Shown in pieces: positions 8,150 through 16,113 of a stretch of 51,582 bases of DNA. This DNA is from Pseudonocardia sp. SCN 73-27 (lineage in GTDB: Bacteria; Actinomycetota; Actinomycetes; Mycobacteriales; Pseudonocardiaceae). A program made the translations under genes and the position numbers. The DNA lies in contig MEGH01000041.1 in assembly GCA_001725415.1 (NCBI GenBank), forward strand, positions 1 to 51,582, read 5' to 3'. Every line of letters starts with the position of its first letter. Position 1 is the first letter of the stretch. The notes beneath the pieces were generated by a model. The model was not told the origin of the DNA, searched no databases, and was given only the letters and a program-made list of their open reading frames with translations.

Positions 8150-9828
8150 CCGAGCACCAGCTCCCGGTAGCGGGCATCGTCGCCCAGCAGGTCGGCATGG
8201 GTGCCGTCGGCCCGCACCCGGCCCGACTCGACGAGCACCACCCGGTCGGCGACGGCAAGCAGCGCCGGGCTCGCGGTGACGACGACCGTCGTGCGACCCC
8301 GGCGCGCCGCCCGCAGCCCCTCGGCGATCCGGGCTTCGGTGACGGCGTCGACCGCGGTCGTGGGGTCGTGCAGGACGAGGACGGCCGGGTCGGCGGCGAC
8401 CGCACGCGCGAGGGCGACGCGCTGCCGTTGCCCGCCCGAGAGCGCGGTCCCGCGGTCGCCGACCTCGGTCGACGCGCCCGCCGGGAGCCCGGCGACGACC
8501 TCGTCGGCCTGCGCCGCCCGCATCGCCGGCCCGGGATCGACGCCCGCCGGGGCGGCCGCCAGCACGTTCTCCTGCACCGACCCGGTGAACAGCAACGCGT
8601 CGTGCCCGGCAACCAGCACCGCCCGGCGTGCCGCGGCGGGGGCACGCGCGTCGAGGCCGACGCCGTCGACCTCGACCGTGCCCTCCGCCGGGTCGACCTC
8701 ACGGCCCAGGCAGTCGAGCAGCGCGACCGCCTCGTCGGCGGTCGCGACGACACCCACGAACGCGCCCGCGGCGACATCGAGATCGAGGCCGTCACGCAGG
8801 ACACCGTGCCGCAGGCCCCGGACCGTCACCGCGCCGCCGGTGGGAACGACGTCGCCCTCGCCACCGACGGCCGGTGGCGCCGACAGCACCGCCGCGATCC
8901 GGGCCGCCGACGCCCGCGCCTGCGCCAACCGCCCGTTGACCCAACCGAACACCTCCAACGGCCCGATCAGGAACTGCGCCAGGCCCACCGCCGACACCAG
9001 CTGCCCCACGCTCATCGCACCGTCCGCGGCGAGGCGTCCACCCACCAGCGCGACCAGCGCAAGGAACAGCCCGTTCAACGCCAGGACCGTGCCCGAGTAC
9101 CAGGCCTGGGCGCCGGTGGCGCGCAACGTCGCACCGAGGGCGTCGCGACTGGTCAACCGGTAGCGGTCGACGGCCGCGCGCTCCGCCCCGATGCCCTTGA
9201 GCACCCGGACGCCGGTGACGAGGTCGGCGGCCACCCCGGCCGCGCGCGCCGCGCGTTCCTGCTCCGGCCCGCTGCGTCGCTCCAACGGCTTGCCCAACAG
9301 GTGCACCAGGAACAGCAGCGGCGGCGTGCCCAGCAGGATCAGCAGCCCGAGCGGCACCGAGATGTTCAGCAGCGCCACAGCCGCGACCACCAGCGCCGCG
9401 ACCGCCGACAACGCCGCCGGCAGCGCGAACCCCAGCGCCCCGACCCGCTGCGCGTCGGCGACCGCGATCCCCGCCAGCGCCCCCGGCAGCCGGCCCGCCT
9501 CCGCACCCCCGCGCGGATCGAGCACCCGGTCGGCGATCCGCAGCCGCAGCCGCTGGTCCGTCCGTACCGACGCCATGGCCGCCACCCGTGCCCCGTACCG
9601 GTACGACAGCGAGAGCACCGCGAAGTCGACGGCCAGCACCGCCAGCCAGAACAGCAGGCTCCCGACGCCACCGCCGTCGACCGCCCGGTCGATCACGACG
9701 CCCACCAGAACCGGCACCATCGCCTCGCCCGCCTGGTGGCCGACCAGTAGCACCCCGGCCCCGGACAGGCCCCGGCGAGCCTCGCCGACGGCGCCACGCA
9801 GCACCTGCGCGCCCGTCACCGCCACCAC
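8146..9828 (-). CDS. ABC exporter half-transporter, degenerate NBD
   Basis: Partner half-transporter (560 aa) with an N-terminal membrane domain (about 20-300) and a C-terminal NBD. The NBD keeps LSGGQRQRVALARA and a D-loop Asp but has lost every element of its own ATP site: Walker A is replaced by GVVATADEA (about residue 360, no GK[ST]), the Q-loop region reads AGHD, Walker B ends in LHDPT rather than LDEAT, and the H-loop His is Ala (VVTASPAL). These losses complement those of the co-translated partner, so the dimer should have one working and one dead site. GTG 9828 is supported by a -10 hexamer 7 nt upstream lying inside an iron-box-like palindrome. Confidence 0.9.
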   Translation of the reverse strand: MVAVTGAQVLRGAVGEARRGLSGAGVLLVGHQAGEAMVPVLVGVVIDRAVDGGGVGSLLFWLAVLAVDFAVLSLSYRYGARVAAMASVRTDQRLRLRIADRVLDPRGGAEAGRLPGALAGIAVADAQRVGALGFALPAALSAVAALVVAAVALLNISVPLGLLILLGTPPLLFLVHLLGKPLERRSGPEQERAARAAGVAADLVTGVRVLKGIGAERAAVDRYRLTSRDALGATLRATGAQAWYSGTVLALNGLFLALVALVGGRLAADGAMSVGQLVSAVGLAQFLIGPLEVFGWVNGRLAQARASAARIAAVLSAPPAVGGEGDVVPTGGAVTVRGLRHGVLRDGLDLDVAAGAFVGVVATADEAVALLDCLGREVDPAEGTVEVDGVGLDARAPAAARRAVLVAGHDALLFTGSVQENVLAAAPAGVDPGPAMRAAQADEVVAGLPAGASTEVGDRGTALSGGQRQRVALARAVAADPAVLVLHDPTTAVDAVTEARIAEGLRAARRGRTTVVVTASPALLAVADRVVLVESGRVRADGTHADLLGDDARYRELVLG

Positions 9829-9850
9829 GCGGGTGAGGCTACCCTCACCA
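9829..9850 (-). promoter_or_regulatory. Iron-box-like palindrome overlapping a leaderless promoter
   Basis: GGTGAGG (9832-9838), CTAC, CCTCACC (9843-9849) form a perfect 7-bp inverted repeat. Aligned to the DtxR/IdeR consensus TTAGGTTAGGCTAACCTAA it matches at about 13 of 19 positions, including the AGGCTA core. On the minus strand the contained TAGCCT lies 7 nt before GTG 9828 and can act as the -10 element, the usual position for iron repression. It may instead be just a hairpin after the methyltransferase gene. Confidence 0.5.
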
Positions 9851-9870
9851 AGGGACGAACCGGACGCAGG

Positions 9871-10524
9871 TCACCACGCCGAGTCGAGGTCGGCGTGCCG
9901 GGACACCCACGCGTGCATCACGATCCCGGCTGCGACGCCCGCGTTGATGGAGCGGGTCGAGCCGAACTGGGCGATCGACACCAGCGTCGACGCCGCCTCC
10001 CGCGCCACCTCGGTCAGGCCGGGCCCCTCCTGCCCGAACAGCAGCACGCACTCGCGCGGCAACGTCGTCTCCTCCAACCGCACCGCACCCGCCGTGTTGT
10101 CGACGGCCACGATCGGCAGCCCGTGCTCCTCCGCCCAGTCGCGCAGCGCCGCGGCGTCCTCGTGGTGGTGCAGCGACTGGTAGCGGTCGGTGACCATGGC
10201 GCCCCGGCGGTTCCAGCGCCGACGTCCGACGATGTGCACGCCCGCCGCGGCGAACGCGTTGGCGGTGCGGACGACCGTGCCGATGTTGTGGTCGTGGCCG
10301 AAGTTCTCGATCGCGACGTGGAAGGGGTGCGCCCGTCCGGCGAGATCGGCGACGACGGCGTCCCGGCGCCAGTACCGGTAGGCGTCGACGACGTTTCGCC
10401 GGTCGCCCTCGGCCAGCAGCTCGGGATCGAGGCGGGGGTCGTCGGGCGGCGGTCCCTCCCAGGGCCCGACGCCCACCTGCCCGGGGACGGCCCACTCGGT
10501 CGCACCCGCCTCGACCTCCGTCAC
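9871..10524 (-). CDS. TrmH/SpoU-family RNA 2'-O-methyltransferase
   Basis: SPOUT-class methyltransferase (217 aa) that transfers a methyl group from SAM to a ribose 2'-OH of tRNA or rRNA; the exact nucleotide is not predictable. The three family motifs are present: motif 1 NIGTVVRTANAF, motif 2 LLFGQEGPGLTEVA and motif 3 STRSINAGVAAGIVMHAW. A short N-terminal domain of about 60 residues precedes the catalytic domain. GTG 10524 is chosen because it overlaps the stop of the upstream tetR gene (GTGA) and AGGGGG lies 7 nt upstream; the frame extends further upstream only inside tetR. Co-transcription with tetR is likely. Confidence 0.9.
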   Translation of the reverse strand: MTEVEAGATEWAVPGQVGVGPWEGPPPDDPRLDPELLAEGDRRNVVDAYRYWRRDAVVADLAGRAHPFHVAIENFGHDHNIGTVVRTANAFAAAGVHIVGRRRWNRRGAMVTDRYQSLHHHEDAAALRDWAEEHGLPIVAVDNTAGAVRLEETTLPRECVLLFGQEGPGLTEVAREAASTLVSIAQFGSTRSINAGVAAGIVMHAWVSRHADLDSAW

Positions 10525-11180
10525 GCCCTTGCCCCCTGTGAGTGGCGAGAGCCGCCCGCTACCGCCTCGCGGAACGCGACGCGGCACTGCTCGTAGACGA
10601 CCAGCGGATCGGCCGGGTCGCCGGCCTCGACCGAGCGCACCCACTCCTCCAGGGTCAGCCGGACCATCGTCGAGAAGGCGTCGATGACCGCGCGCGCCCG
10701 CAACGGGGTCGTCCCCGTGCTCGCGACCAGCGCCGACACCCGGAGCTCCGTCCGTTCGGCGTCGAGGCGCAGGCTGGTGGCCAGCACCGTCGGCTCGTGG
10801 AGCGCCAGGCGGCGGACCCGCAGGAACCGGTCGCCCGACGTCGGGTCGGTGCCCAGCCGGATCAACGCGTCGTGCCAGTAGGCCTCGAGCGCGGCGTAGG
10901 CGTCGTCGCCGGCGCGCAGCGTGCCGAGCTCCGCGAGCAGGTCTGCCTCCAGCTCGCTGTCGCCCAGCATGACGGCCTGCTCCTTGGTGGCGCAGAACCG
11001 GAAGAACGTGCGCGGCGAGATGCCGACCGCGCGCGCGATGTCCTCGGCCGTCGTCGCGGCGACGCCCTGGCGTTCGAAGAGGTCCAGGGCGGCGATGCCG
11101 ATCTCGTCCTCGGTCTGGCGACGACGACGCTCACGCAGGCTCGGCTGCCGCTCGTCGCGGTCCATGTCGTCGCGGCCCAT
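10521..11180 (-). CDS. TetR-family transcriptional regulator
   Basis: Repressor of 219 aa with an N-terminal helix-turn-helix (residues about 22-70: TEDEIGIAALDLFERQGV, then TTAEDIARAVGISPRTFFRFCATKE) and a C-terminal all-helical ligand domain. ATG 11180 is supported by TAGACT 6 nt upstream (leaderless). The promoter region holds three TGGCA half sites, a good candidate autoregulatory operator. It heads an operon with the RNA methyltransferase. The intergenic region to the right contains no divergent gene, so the target other than itself is unknown. Confidence 0.92.
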   Translation of the reverse strand: MGRDDMDRDERQPSLRERRRRQTEDEIGIAALDLFERQGVAATTAEDIARAVGISPRTFFRFCATKEQAVMLGDSELEADLLAELGTLRAGDDAYAALEAYWHDALIRLGTDPTSGDRFLRVRRLALHEPTVLATSLRLDAERTELRVSALVASTGTTPLRARAVIDAFSTMVRLTLEEWVRSVEAGDPADPLVVYEQCRVAFREAVAGGSRHSQGARA

Positions 11181-11226
11181 GGAAGAAGTCTAGCGAGCTG
11201 TGCCAAGATGGCAGTCAGTGCCAAAT
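11181..11226 (-). promoter_or_regulatory. tetR promoter with putative TetR operator
   Basis: -10 hexamer TAGACT lies at 11192-11187, 6 nt before ATG 11180. Upstream of it are TGCCA-AGA-TGGCA (11201-11213), TGGCA-GTCAG-TGCCA (11209-11223) and a direct repeat of GTGCCAA (11200-11206 and 11218-11224). Overlapping half sites of alternating orientation at the promoter fit autorepression by the TetR protein. Confidence 0.55.
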
Positions 11227-11411
11227 GAGCGCACACTGTCGGACGTGGGGGAACAGCCGTGAGCACGTCACGGCGATCAGCGCCCAAGTGGCTGACCACC
11301 GGAACCCGCCCCGGAAACGGCTCCCGCCGCGCATTGACCCCTTCCCCGGCGCCCCGGCGGCCGGCCCCGAATTGCCCGGCCGCGCACGACGACGGCACGC
11401 CTCCGGCGCTC
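11227..11411. other. Intergenic spacer without recognisable gene
   Basis: GC-rich interval between the tetR promoter and the palindrome at 11412. Short open frames exist on the plus strand but have no ribosome binding site, domain or codon pattern to support them. I see nothing functional. Confidence 0.5.
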
Positions 11412-11451
11412 GTGAGTGGCGTTATTGGCTATAGCCAATAACGCCACTCAC
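11412..11451. terminator. Perfect 40-bp palindrome, dispersed-repeat type terminator (copy 1)
   Basis: GTGAGTGGCGTTATTGGC, then TA|TA at the centre, then the exact complement. The last codon of the FtsH-like gene and its TGA stop (11450-11448) lie inside the repeat. It shares its outer arm GTGAG(T/C)GGC with the hairpin at 18649-18688, while the inner stem differs. It could act as a bidirectional terminator or mRNA 3' protector. Confidence 0.75.
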
Positions 11452-13853
11452 AGGCCGTCGGGCCTAGGGGTGGCGGCGGCGTTGGTCGGGTGCTCGTCCT
11501 GCGGGCGCACGACGGGCAGTGCCAGCTGCACCGCCGTGTGTCCGACGTGCGCCCCCACCGCGGCGGCGTGGTACTCCTCCAGCCGCCCGAGGAAGTCGCC
11601 GTCGGCGTAGATCCGCCCGTCGACGGACGGTCCGACGGTCCCGTTCATGACTGCCTCGACGTCCTCACCGGAGAGGGTCTTGTGCGTCTCCAGCGCGTGG
11701 GCCAGCGCGAGGACGGCGGACCGGTTGTCCTGCAGGATCTGTTCGGCGCGGTCGAGGAGCCGCCCGAGGTGGTCCTCGATGCGGTCGGCGAGGGCGCGGC
11801 GCAGGACGGCCTCCGTCGGCTCGTTCTTCCCGGGGGCGCCCTTGCCGCCGCCGGGGCTGCCGACCTCCAGCCGCCGCGCCGTCGAGTACGACGACACCGT
11901 CGATCCCATGCCCCAGAAGCCCTCCATGAAGGAGGCGAGGGTCGTCGCCGACTCGAGATCGCCCGAGACGCCGGACGAGCTGTCGCCGTCGAAGAACATC
12001 CGCTCCCCGGCCAGCGAGGCGAGGGAGACGAGGATGTCGGCCTCGTACTCGGAGCGCCAGCGGGTGAACTGGTCCTCGGGCGGGATGCTGGCGACCATGC
12101 CGAGGTAGTCGGAGCCCTTCTCGATGGTGGCGAGGTCGATCTCCATGTGCTCGCGCACCCGGAAGGCGACGACGGCGTGGCAGCCCTCGTGTACGGCGAC
12201 GGCGTGGCGTTCACGCTCGATGTACTCGACGTCCTCGGGCGGTCCGAGGTCCTTCAGCTGCTTGGCGCGCAACACGTCGCGCCAGCCGATGACCTCACGG
12301 CCGTCGCGAATGGCGGTGATCAGGGCTTCGTTGACGAGGTCCTTGATCGTGGCGCCGGTGGCGTAGGGGGTGATGGTGGCGAGCTTGTCGAGCTGCTCGT
12401 CGGTGATGTCGTGGGGGACCTTGTCGAAGTAGCCCTGGTACGTGCGGATGCGGCCGGCCTTGCTGGGGTAGCCGACCTTGTAGATGCGGTCGATGCGGCC
12501 GGGCCGGAGCAGGGCCTCGTCGAGGGCCTCGGGCATGTTCGTGGCCATCATGACGAGGATGCGGTACTTGGGCGGGGGCTTGGGCCGCATGCCGAGTGCG
12601 CGCCGGCCCCAGCGGTTGAGCAGGCCGCGGGGCTTCTTGAGCCCGGACAGCTCGGTGAGCAGGGCCTGCAGCGTGCCCATGCCTCCGCCGCCGCCGTTCA
12701 TCCCGCCACCCATGACGAACCTGCTGCGCCGCTCCGGTTCCGGCGCGGGCGTCGACGCCATGGCCTCGCGGGTGAGCAGCGAGCGCGTGTTGTCGGACAG
12801 GTAGGAGAAGCCGTGGCAGCCGGCGGCGTGGAAGGGCGGGGGCGCCATGCCGCGGGGTCCGCCGCCGGGGCCGACCTGGGCGAGCGAGCCGCGGTTGCCG
12901 AGCGCGTCGGCCTCGTCGAAGAACACGATGACGCCGCCGTAGCGCAGGGACAGCTTGCGCAGCTTCCGGAACAGCGACTTGACCTTGAGGATGCCGACGC
13001 CCATGAACATGTTGATGAACGCGCCGGGGTCGACGAACACGTAGGGGCGGCCGGTCTCGCCGGCGACGGCCTCGGCCATCAGCGTCTTGCCGGTGCCGGG
13101 CGGCCCCCAGAGCAGGATGCCGCCGGGCACGTAGCCGCCCTTGGCCTCGATCTCCTCGGGCCGTTCCAGGTACATGATGTTCTCGCGGATGCGGTCGAGG
13201 ACGTGGTCCTGACCCCACACGTCGGTGAACCGGGTCTTGATGTCATCGGGGTAGTAGGTGTCGACGCCGCCGCGCGACAGCAGCCAGAACAACCCGATGA
13301 ACTGGAACGCGATGAAGAAGAAGGCGAAGAGCAGCTGCAGGATCAGCGGCATCGCCTGCCAGATCAGCGCGGGCAGCTGGAACACCGCGAGGACCGGCGA
13401 CGTCTCCAGGATCGCGGCGGCGACGAACGCGAACAGAACCAGCAGCGCGACGACCTTGATCAGCCTGCTCAGCCGGAACCGGGTCCAGTCGGAGAACCGC
13501 TTCTTCACGGCGCGGTCGAACCCGCCGAACACCTTCTCCGACCAGAACCGGTGGTAGCCGACGGACCGCTCGGAGACGAGGTAGTGCAGCTGGCGCAGAA
13601 CCTCGAGGCCGGCCAGCCAGATCAGCCACTGCGACTCGTAGAGCTGGATCTTCAGCGAGTCGGTGAACGAGATGAGCGGGTTGTCGGCCATCGCCGCCCA
13701 GACGATGACGAAGAACGCCACGACGAACAGCAGCAGCAACCGGATGCGGTTCCACATCGGCATGGGCTTGCGCGTGGTCGGCCGTTCCGGCGGCGGGACG
13801 TGGTGGTGCTCCTCCTGCCCGTCGGCGGGTTTCGTCAGGTCGGGGGCCGTCAT
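11448..13853 (-). CDS. Divergent FtsH-like AAA+ membrane zinc metalloprotease
   Basis: Membrane-anchored ATP-dependent protease related to FtsH (801 aa). Hydrophobic segments lie at about 37-54, 132-150 and 165-192. The AAA domain has Walker A GPPGTGKT (250-257), pore loop MFMGVG (282-287), Walker B VIVFFDEADALG and arginine fingers RPGRIDR (450-456). The M41-type peptidase domain has HEGCH (555-559) and the likely third zinc ligand D632 in SGVSGDLESAT. A Gly/Pro-rich insert of about 70 residues (about 323-392), plus about 20 more around 408-428, separates Walker B from sensor 1. This is absent from standard FtsH, so it is probably not the housekeeping copy. ATG 13853 overlaps the stop of the upstream lipoprotein gene (ATGA). 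Confidence 0.88.
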   Translation of the reverse strand: MTAPDLTKPADGQEEHHHVPPPERPTTRKPMPMWNRIRLLLLFVVAFFVIVWAAMADNPLISFTDSLKIQLYESQWLIWLAGLEVLRQLHYLVSERSVGYHRFWSEKVFGGFDRAVKKRFSDWTRFRLSRLIKVVALLVLFAFVAAAILETSPVLAVFQLPALIWQAMPLILQLLFAFFFIAFQFIGLFWLLSRGGVDTYYPDDIKTRFTDVWGQDHVLDRIRENIMYLERPEEIEAKGGYVPGGILLWGPPGTGKTLMAEAVAGETGRPYVFVDPGAFINMFMGVGILKVKSLFRKLRKLSLRYGGVIVFFDEADALGNRGSLAQVGPGGGPRGMAPPPFHAAGCHGFSYLSDNTRSLLTREAMASTPAPEPERRSRFVMGGGMNGGGGGMGTLQALLTELSGLKKPRGLLNRWGRRALGMRPKPPPKYRILVMMATNMPEALDEALLRPGRIDRIYKVGYPSKAGRIRTYQGYFDKVPHDITDEQLDKLATITPYATGATIKDLVNEALITAIRDGREVIGWRDVLRAKQLKDLGPPEDVEYIERERHAVAVHEGCHAVVAFRVREHMEIDLATIEKGSDYLGMVASIPPEDQFTRWRSEYEADILVSLASLAGERMFFDGDSSSGVSGDLESATTLASFMEGFWGMGSTVSSYSTARRLEVGSPGGGKGAPGKNEPTEAVLRRALADRIEDHLGRLLDRAEQILQDNRSAVLALAHALETHKTLSGEDVEAVMNGTVGPSVDGRIYADGDFLGRLEEYHAAAVGAHVGHTAVQLALPVVRPQDEHPTNAAATPRPDGL

Positions 13854-14554
13854 GGGGTGTCCTCCCGCACGGTGAACGAGTTGACGACGCCTTCGATCTC
13901 GGACTGCCGCGCCTGGAAGCAGTCGGCGGAGCACCGCGCGATCGCGACGTAGACCTTGCTGGCGTCGTCGTTGACGTAGCCGATCTGGTCGAAGATCTGG
14001 GGCGGCCCGCCGTCGACGCGGTAGGCGAATACGGTGTGCACGCCGCGTACGCCGTGGCCGGGGGTGAGGACCTGGTCGGCCAGGAGCTGGAAGTCGGTGA
14101 GCCGGGATGCGCCGCCGCCGAGCTCGAGCTGCTGGCGGGCCGAGGCGGACACGGGGAAGCGGAAGTCCCGGATGATGTCGAGGCTGATCTGCCCGCGGGA
14201 CTTCTCGGGGACGCCGTCGACGCTCACGAGGACGACGGGTGCGGTGACGTGCGCGTCGAACATGTGCTCGAGCTGGGGGCTGGTGTCGGCGTCGTAGCCG
14301 ACGATCCAGGTGCCGTCGGCGCTGCTGGCGGCGGGTGGGCTGCCGAGCGCTTCCGTGAACTGTGCCGGATCGATCTGACGCCAGGTGTTCGGCACTTTCA
14401 GATATGTCTTGTCGGCCGAGTTGGTGACGTATTGCGTGCTGGGTCCGCCGCAGGCCGCGAGGAGGGCGACCAGGGCTACCACCAGGCCGAAGAACGGTGA
14501 AACGGACGTTCCGGGCTTTCCACGCAATCGCGATCGCAGACGTGGGAAAATCAT
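13850..14554 (-). CDS. Lipoprotein coupled to the FtsH-like protease
   Basis: Predicted secreted lipoprotein (234 aa). A basic N terminus (FPRLRSRLRG) and a hydrophobic stretch lead to the lipobox LLAACGG, so Cys is lipidated after signal cleavage. The mature domain is not recognised; it has a possible disulphide pair near the C terminus (ARCSADCF). ATG 14554 is chosen because GGGGGGAG lies 6 nt upstream. Its stop overlaps the protease start by 4 bp, so the two proteins are probably made in fixed proportion, which suggests an extracytoplasmic adaptor or substrate-recognition role (inference). Confidence 0.82.
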   Translation of the reverse strand: MIFPRLRSRLRGKPGTSVSPFFGLVVALVALLAACGGPSTQYVTNSADKTYLKVPNTWRQIDPAQFTEALGSPPAASSADGTWIVGYDADTSPQLEHMFDAHVTAPVVLVSVDGVPEKSRGQISLDIIRDFRFPVSASARQQLELGGGASRLTDFQLLADQVLTPGHGVRGVHTVFAYRVDGGPPQIFDQIGYVNDDASKVYVAIARCSADCFQARQSEIEGVVNSFTVREDTP

Positions 14555-14686
14555 TGCACTCCCCCCCTGCGTGACCACCTCGTGACCGAATCCGAGTATG
14601 CGGCACGAACGTGACGGTTGCCTGGGCCGAACAGGTTGCGCGATTGTTTCGGCTCAGCTCCGGGAGGTTGCCATCACCCGATCGGC

Positions 14687-14714
14687 GGGTCCGGCGGGAG
14701 CATCCGCCGGACCC
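14687..14714 (-). terminator. Terminator hairpin of pyrE
   Basis: Perfect 11-bp stem GGGTCCGGCGG / CCGCCGGACCC with 6-nt loop, 10 bp after the pyrE stop. No clear U-tract, as is common in high-GC actinobacteria. Confidence 0.65.
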
Positions 14715-14724
14715 GAGCGGCGTA

Positions 14725-15273
14725 CTACAGGCCGAGGTCGGCCAGGCTCAGCAGCGCGCGGTAGTTCAGGCCCTCGGCCTCGATGGCCTCCTTGGCGCCC
14801 GTGTCGCGGTCGACGACCGTCGCGACACCTACGATCTCCGCGCCCGTCTCACGCACCGCGCGCACCGCCGTGAGCACCGAACCACCGGTCGTCGACGTGT
14901 CCTCGACGACCAGCACACGCCGGCCCGCGATGTCCGGGCCCTCGACGAGCCGCTGCATGCCGTGCTCCTTCGTCGCCTTGCGGACGACGTAGGCATCGAG
15001 CGCGACGCCGTCGGCCGCGGCGGAGTGCAGCATCGCGTCGGCGACCGGGTCGGCGCCCAGGGTCAGCCCGCCGACGGCCTGGTAGTCCCAGTCGGCCGTC
15101 AGCACCCGCAGCAGCCTGCCGACCAGCGGCGCGGCCTCGTGCTGCAACGTGACCCGGCGCAGGTCGACGTAGTAGTCGGCCTCGGCGCCGGACGCCAGCG
15201 TGACCTTGCCGTGCACCACACCCAGCTCGCGGACGAGCGTCGCGAGACGGTCGCGGTCGGTGTCGGAACTCAT
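14725..15273 (-). CDS. pyrE: Orotate phosphoribosyltransferase
   Basis: Converts orotate and PRPP to orotidine 5'-phosphate in de novo pyrimidine synthesis (182 aa, normal length for actinobacterial PyrE). The PRPP-binding motif VLVVEDTSTTGGS (residues about 119-131) is intact, as are the YYVDLRR segment and the lysine-rich loop RKATKEHG. The start ATG 15273 has AGGAAGG about 9 nt upstream. The gene follows the SDR gene by 25 bp on the same strand and ends in a hairpin, so the two probably form a short operon. Confidence 0.95.
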   Translation of the reverse strand: MSSDTDRDRLATLVRELGVVHGKVTLASGAEADYYVDLRRVTLQHEAAPLVGRLLRVLTADWDYQAVGGLTLGADPVADAMLHSAAADGVALDAYVVRKATKEHGMQRLVEGPDIAGRRVLVVEDTSTTGGSVLTAVRAVRETGAEIVGVATVVDRDTGAKEAIEAEGLNYRALLSLADLGL

Positions 15274-15298
15274 CGGGATGAACCTTCCTGCAGAGAGC

Positions 15299-16069
15299 TC
15301 AGCGGCGGCGGGACATGCGCGCGGCGAGGCGGCGGACCACCCCGCGCGGCAGCACGTCCGCGACGCCGACGATCGTCTTGTACTGGCGGCTGGGCACGGA
15401 CACGACCCGGCCGCGGGCGAGGTCGGCCAGGCAGTCGTCGACGACGCGCTCGGCGTCGAGCCACAGCGGTCCGCTGCGGTCGCCGACGTTCATGCCCGCC
15501 CGCTCGTGGAACTCGGTGCGCACGAACCCGGGGCACAGCACCATCGCGCGCACCCCGGTCCCCGCCGACGACGCCGCGATCGCCTCGGTGAACGAGGTGA
15601 CCCACGCCTTGTCGGCGCTGTAGATGGACCCCTGGCCCGGGACGAGACCCAGCACGCTGGAGACGTTGACGACCGCGCCCCGGCCCCTGCTGATCATCCC
15701 GGGCAGCACCGCCCGGGTCAGCGCCATGACGGCGGTGACGTTGACGTCGTGCTGGTGCTGCAGGTCCCCGGGACTGGTGTCGACGAACCGCTCCTTGTGC
15801 GACATGCCCGCGTTGTTGACGAGCAGGTCGACGGGGGAACGGTCCGGGTCGGCCAGCCGCGAGGCGACACGGGCCCGGCCCGCGGCGTCGGCGAGGTCGG
15901 CGCCCAGCACCTCGACCGTGGAACCGCGGCCACGCAGCCGGTGCGCCGTCGACTCCAGACGCTCGACGTCACGAGCGACGAGGACGAGGTCGTGTCCGTC
16001 GGAGGCGAGGCGCGCGGCGAAGGCGGCACCGATGCCCGCCGTCGCTCCGGTGATCAGGGCGGTCGGCAC
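15299..16069 (-). CDS. Short-chain dehydrogenase/reductase
   Basis: Classical SDR oxidoreductase (256 aa) using NAD(P)H. Seen: the Rossmann motif TGATAGIG (residues 7-14), NNAG (about 88-91), catalytic Ser in NVSSVLG and the YSADK active-site motif (Y about 151, K about 155), with PGFVRT downstream. Arg 33 after the second strand suggests NADP preference. GTG 16069 is supported by a TAGGGT hexamer 6 nt upstream. The basic C terminus is unusual but common in actinobacterial members. The substrate cannot be assigned; linkage to pyrE is probably only transcriptional. Confidence 0.9.
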   Translation of the reverse strand: MPTALITGATAGIGAAFAARLASDGHDLVLVARDVERLESTAHRLRGRGSTVEVLGADLADAAGRARVASRLADPDRSPVDLLVNNAGMSHKERFVDTSPGDLQHQHDVNVTAVMALTRAVLPGMISRGRGAVVNVSSVLGLVPGQGSIYSADKAWVTSFTEAIAASSAGTGVRAMVLCPGFVRTEFHERAGMNVGDRSGPLWLDAERVVDDCLADLARGRVVSVPSRQYKTIVGVADVLPRGVVRRLAARMSRRR

Positions 16070-16081
16070 ACCACGACCCTA
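16070..16081 (-). promoter_or_regulatory. Leaderless promoter of the SDR-pyrE operon
   Basis: TAGGGT on the minus strand (16081-16076), 6 nt, then GTG 16069. Confidence 0.4.
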
Positions 16082-16113
16082 ACCAGCGGGCCGCTCCCGT
16101 GTGCCGGAGCGGG

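Noticed and set aside
14570-14587. CGTGACC direct repeat upstream of the lipoprotein
   Set aside because: Two 7-bp copies only, overlapping the ribosome binding region; likely chance.
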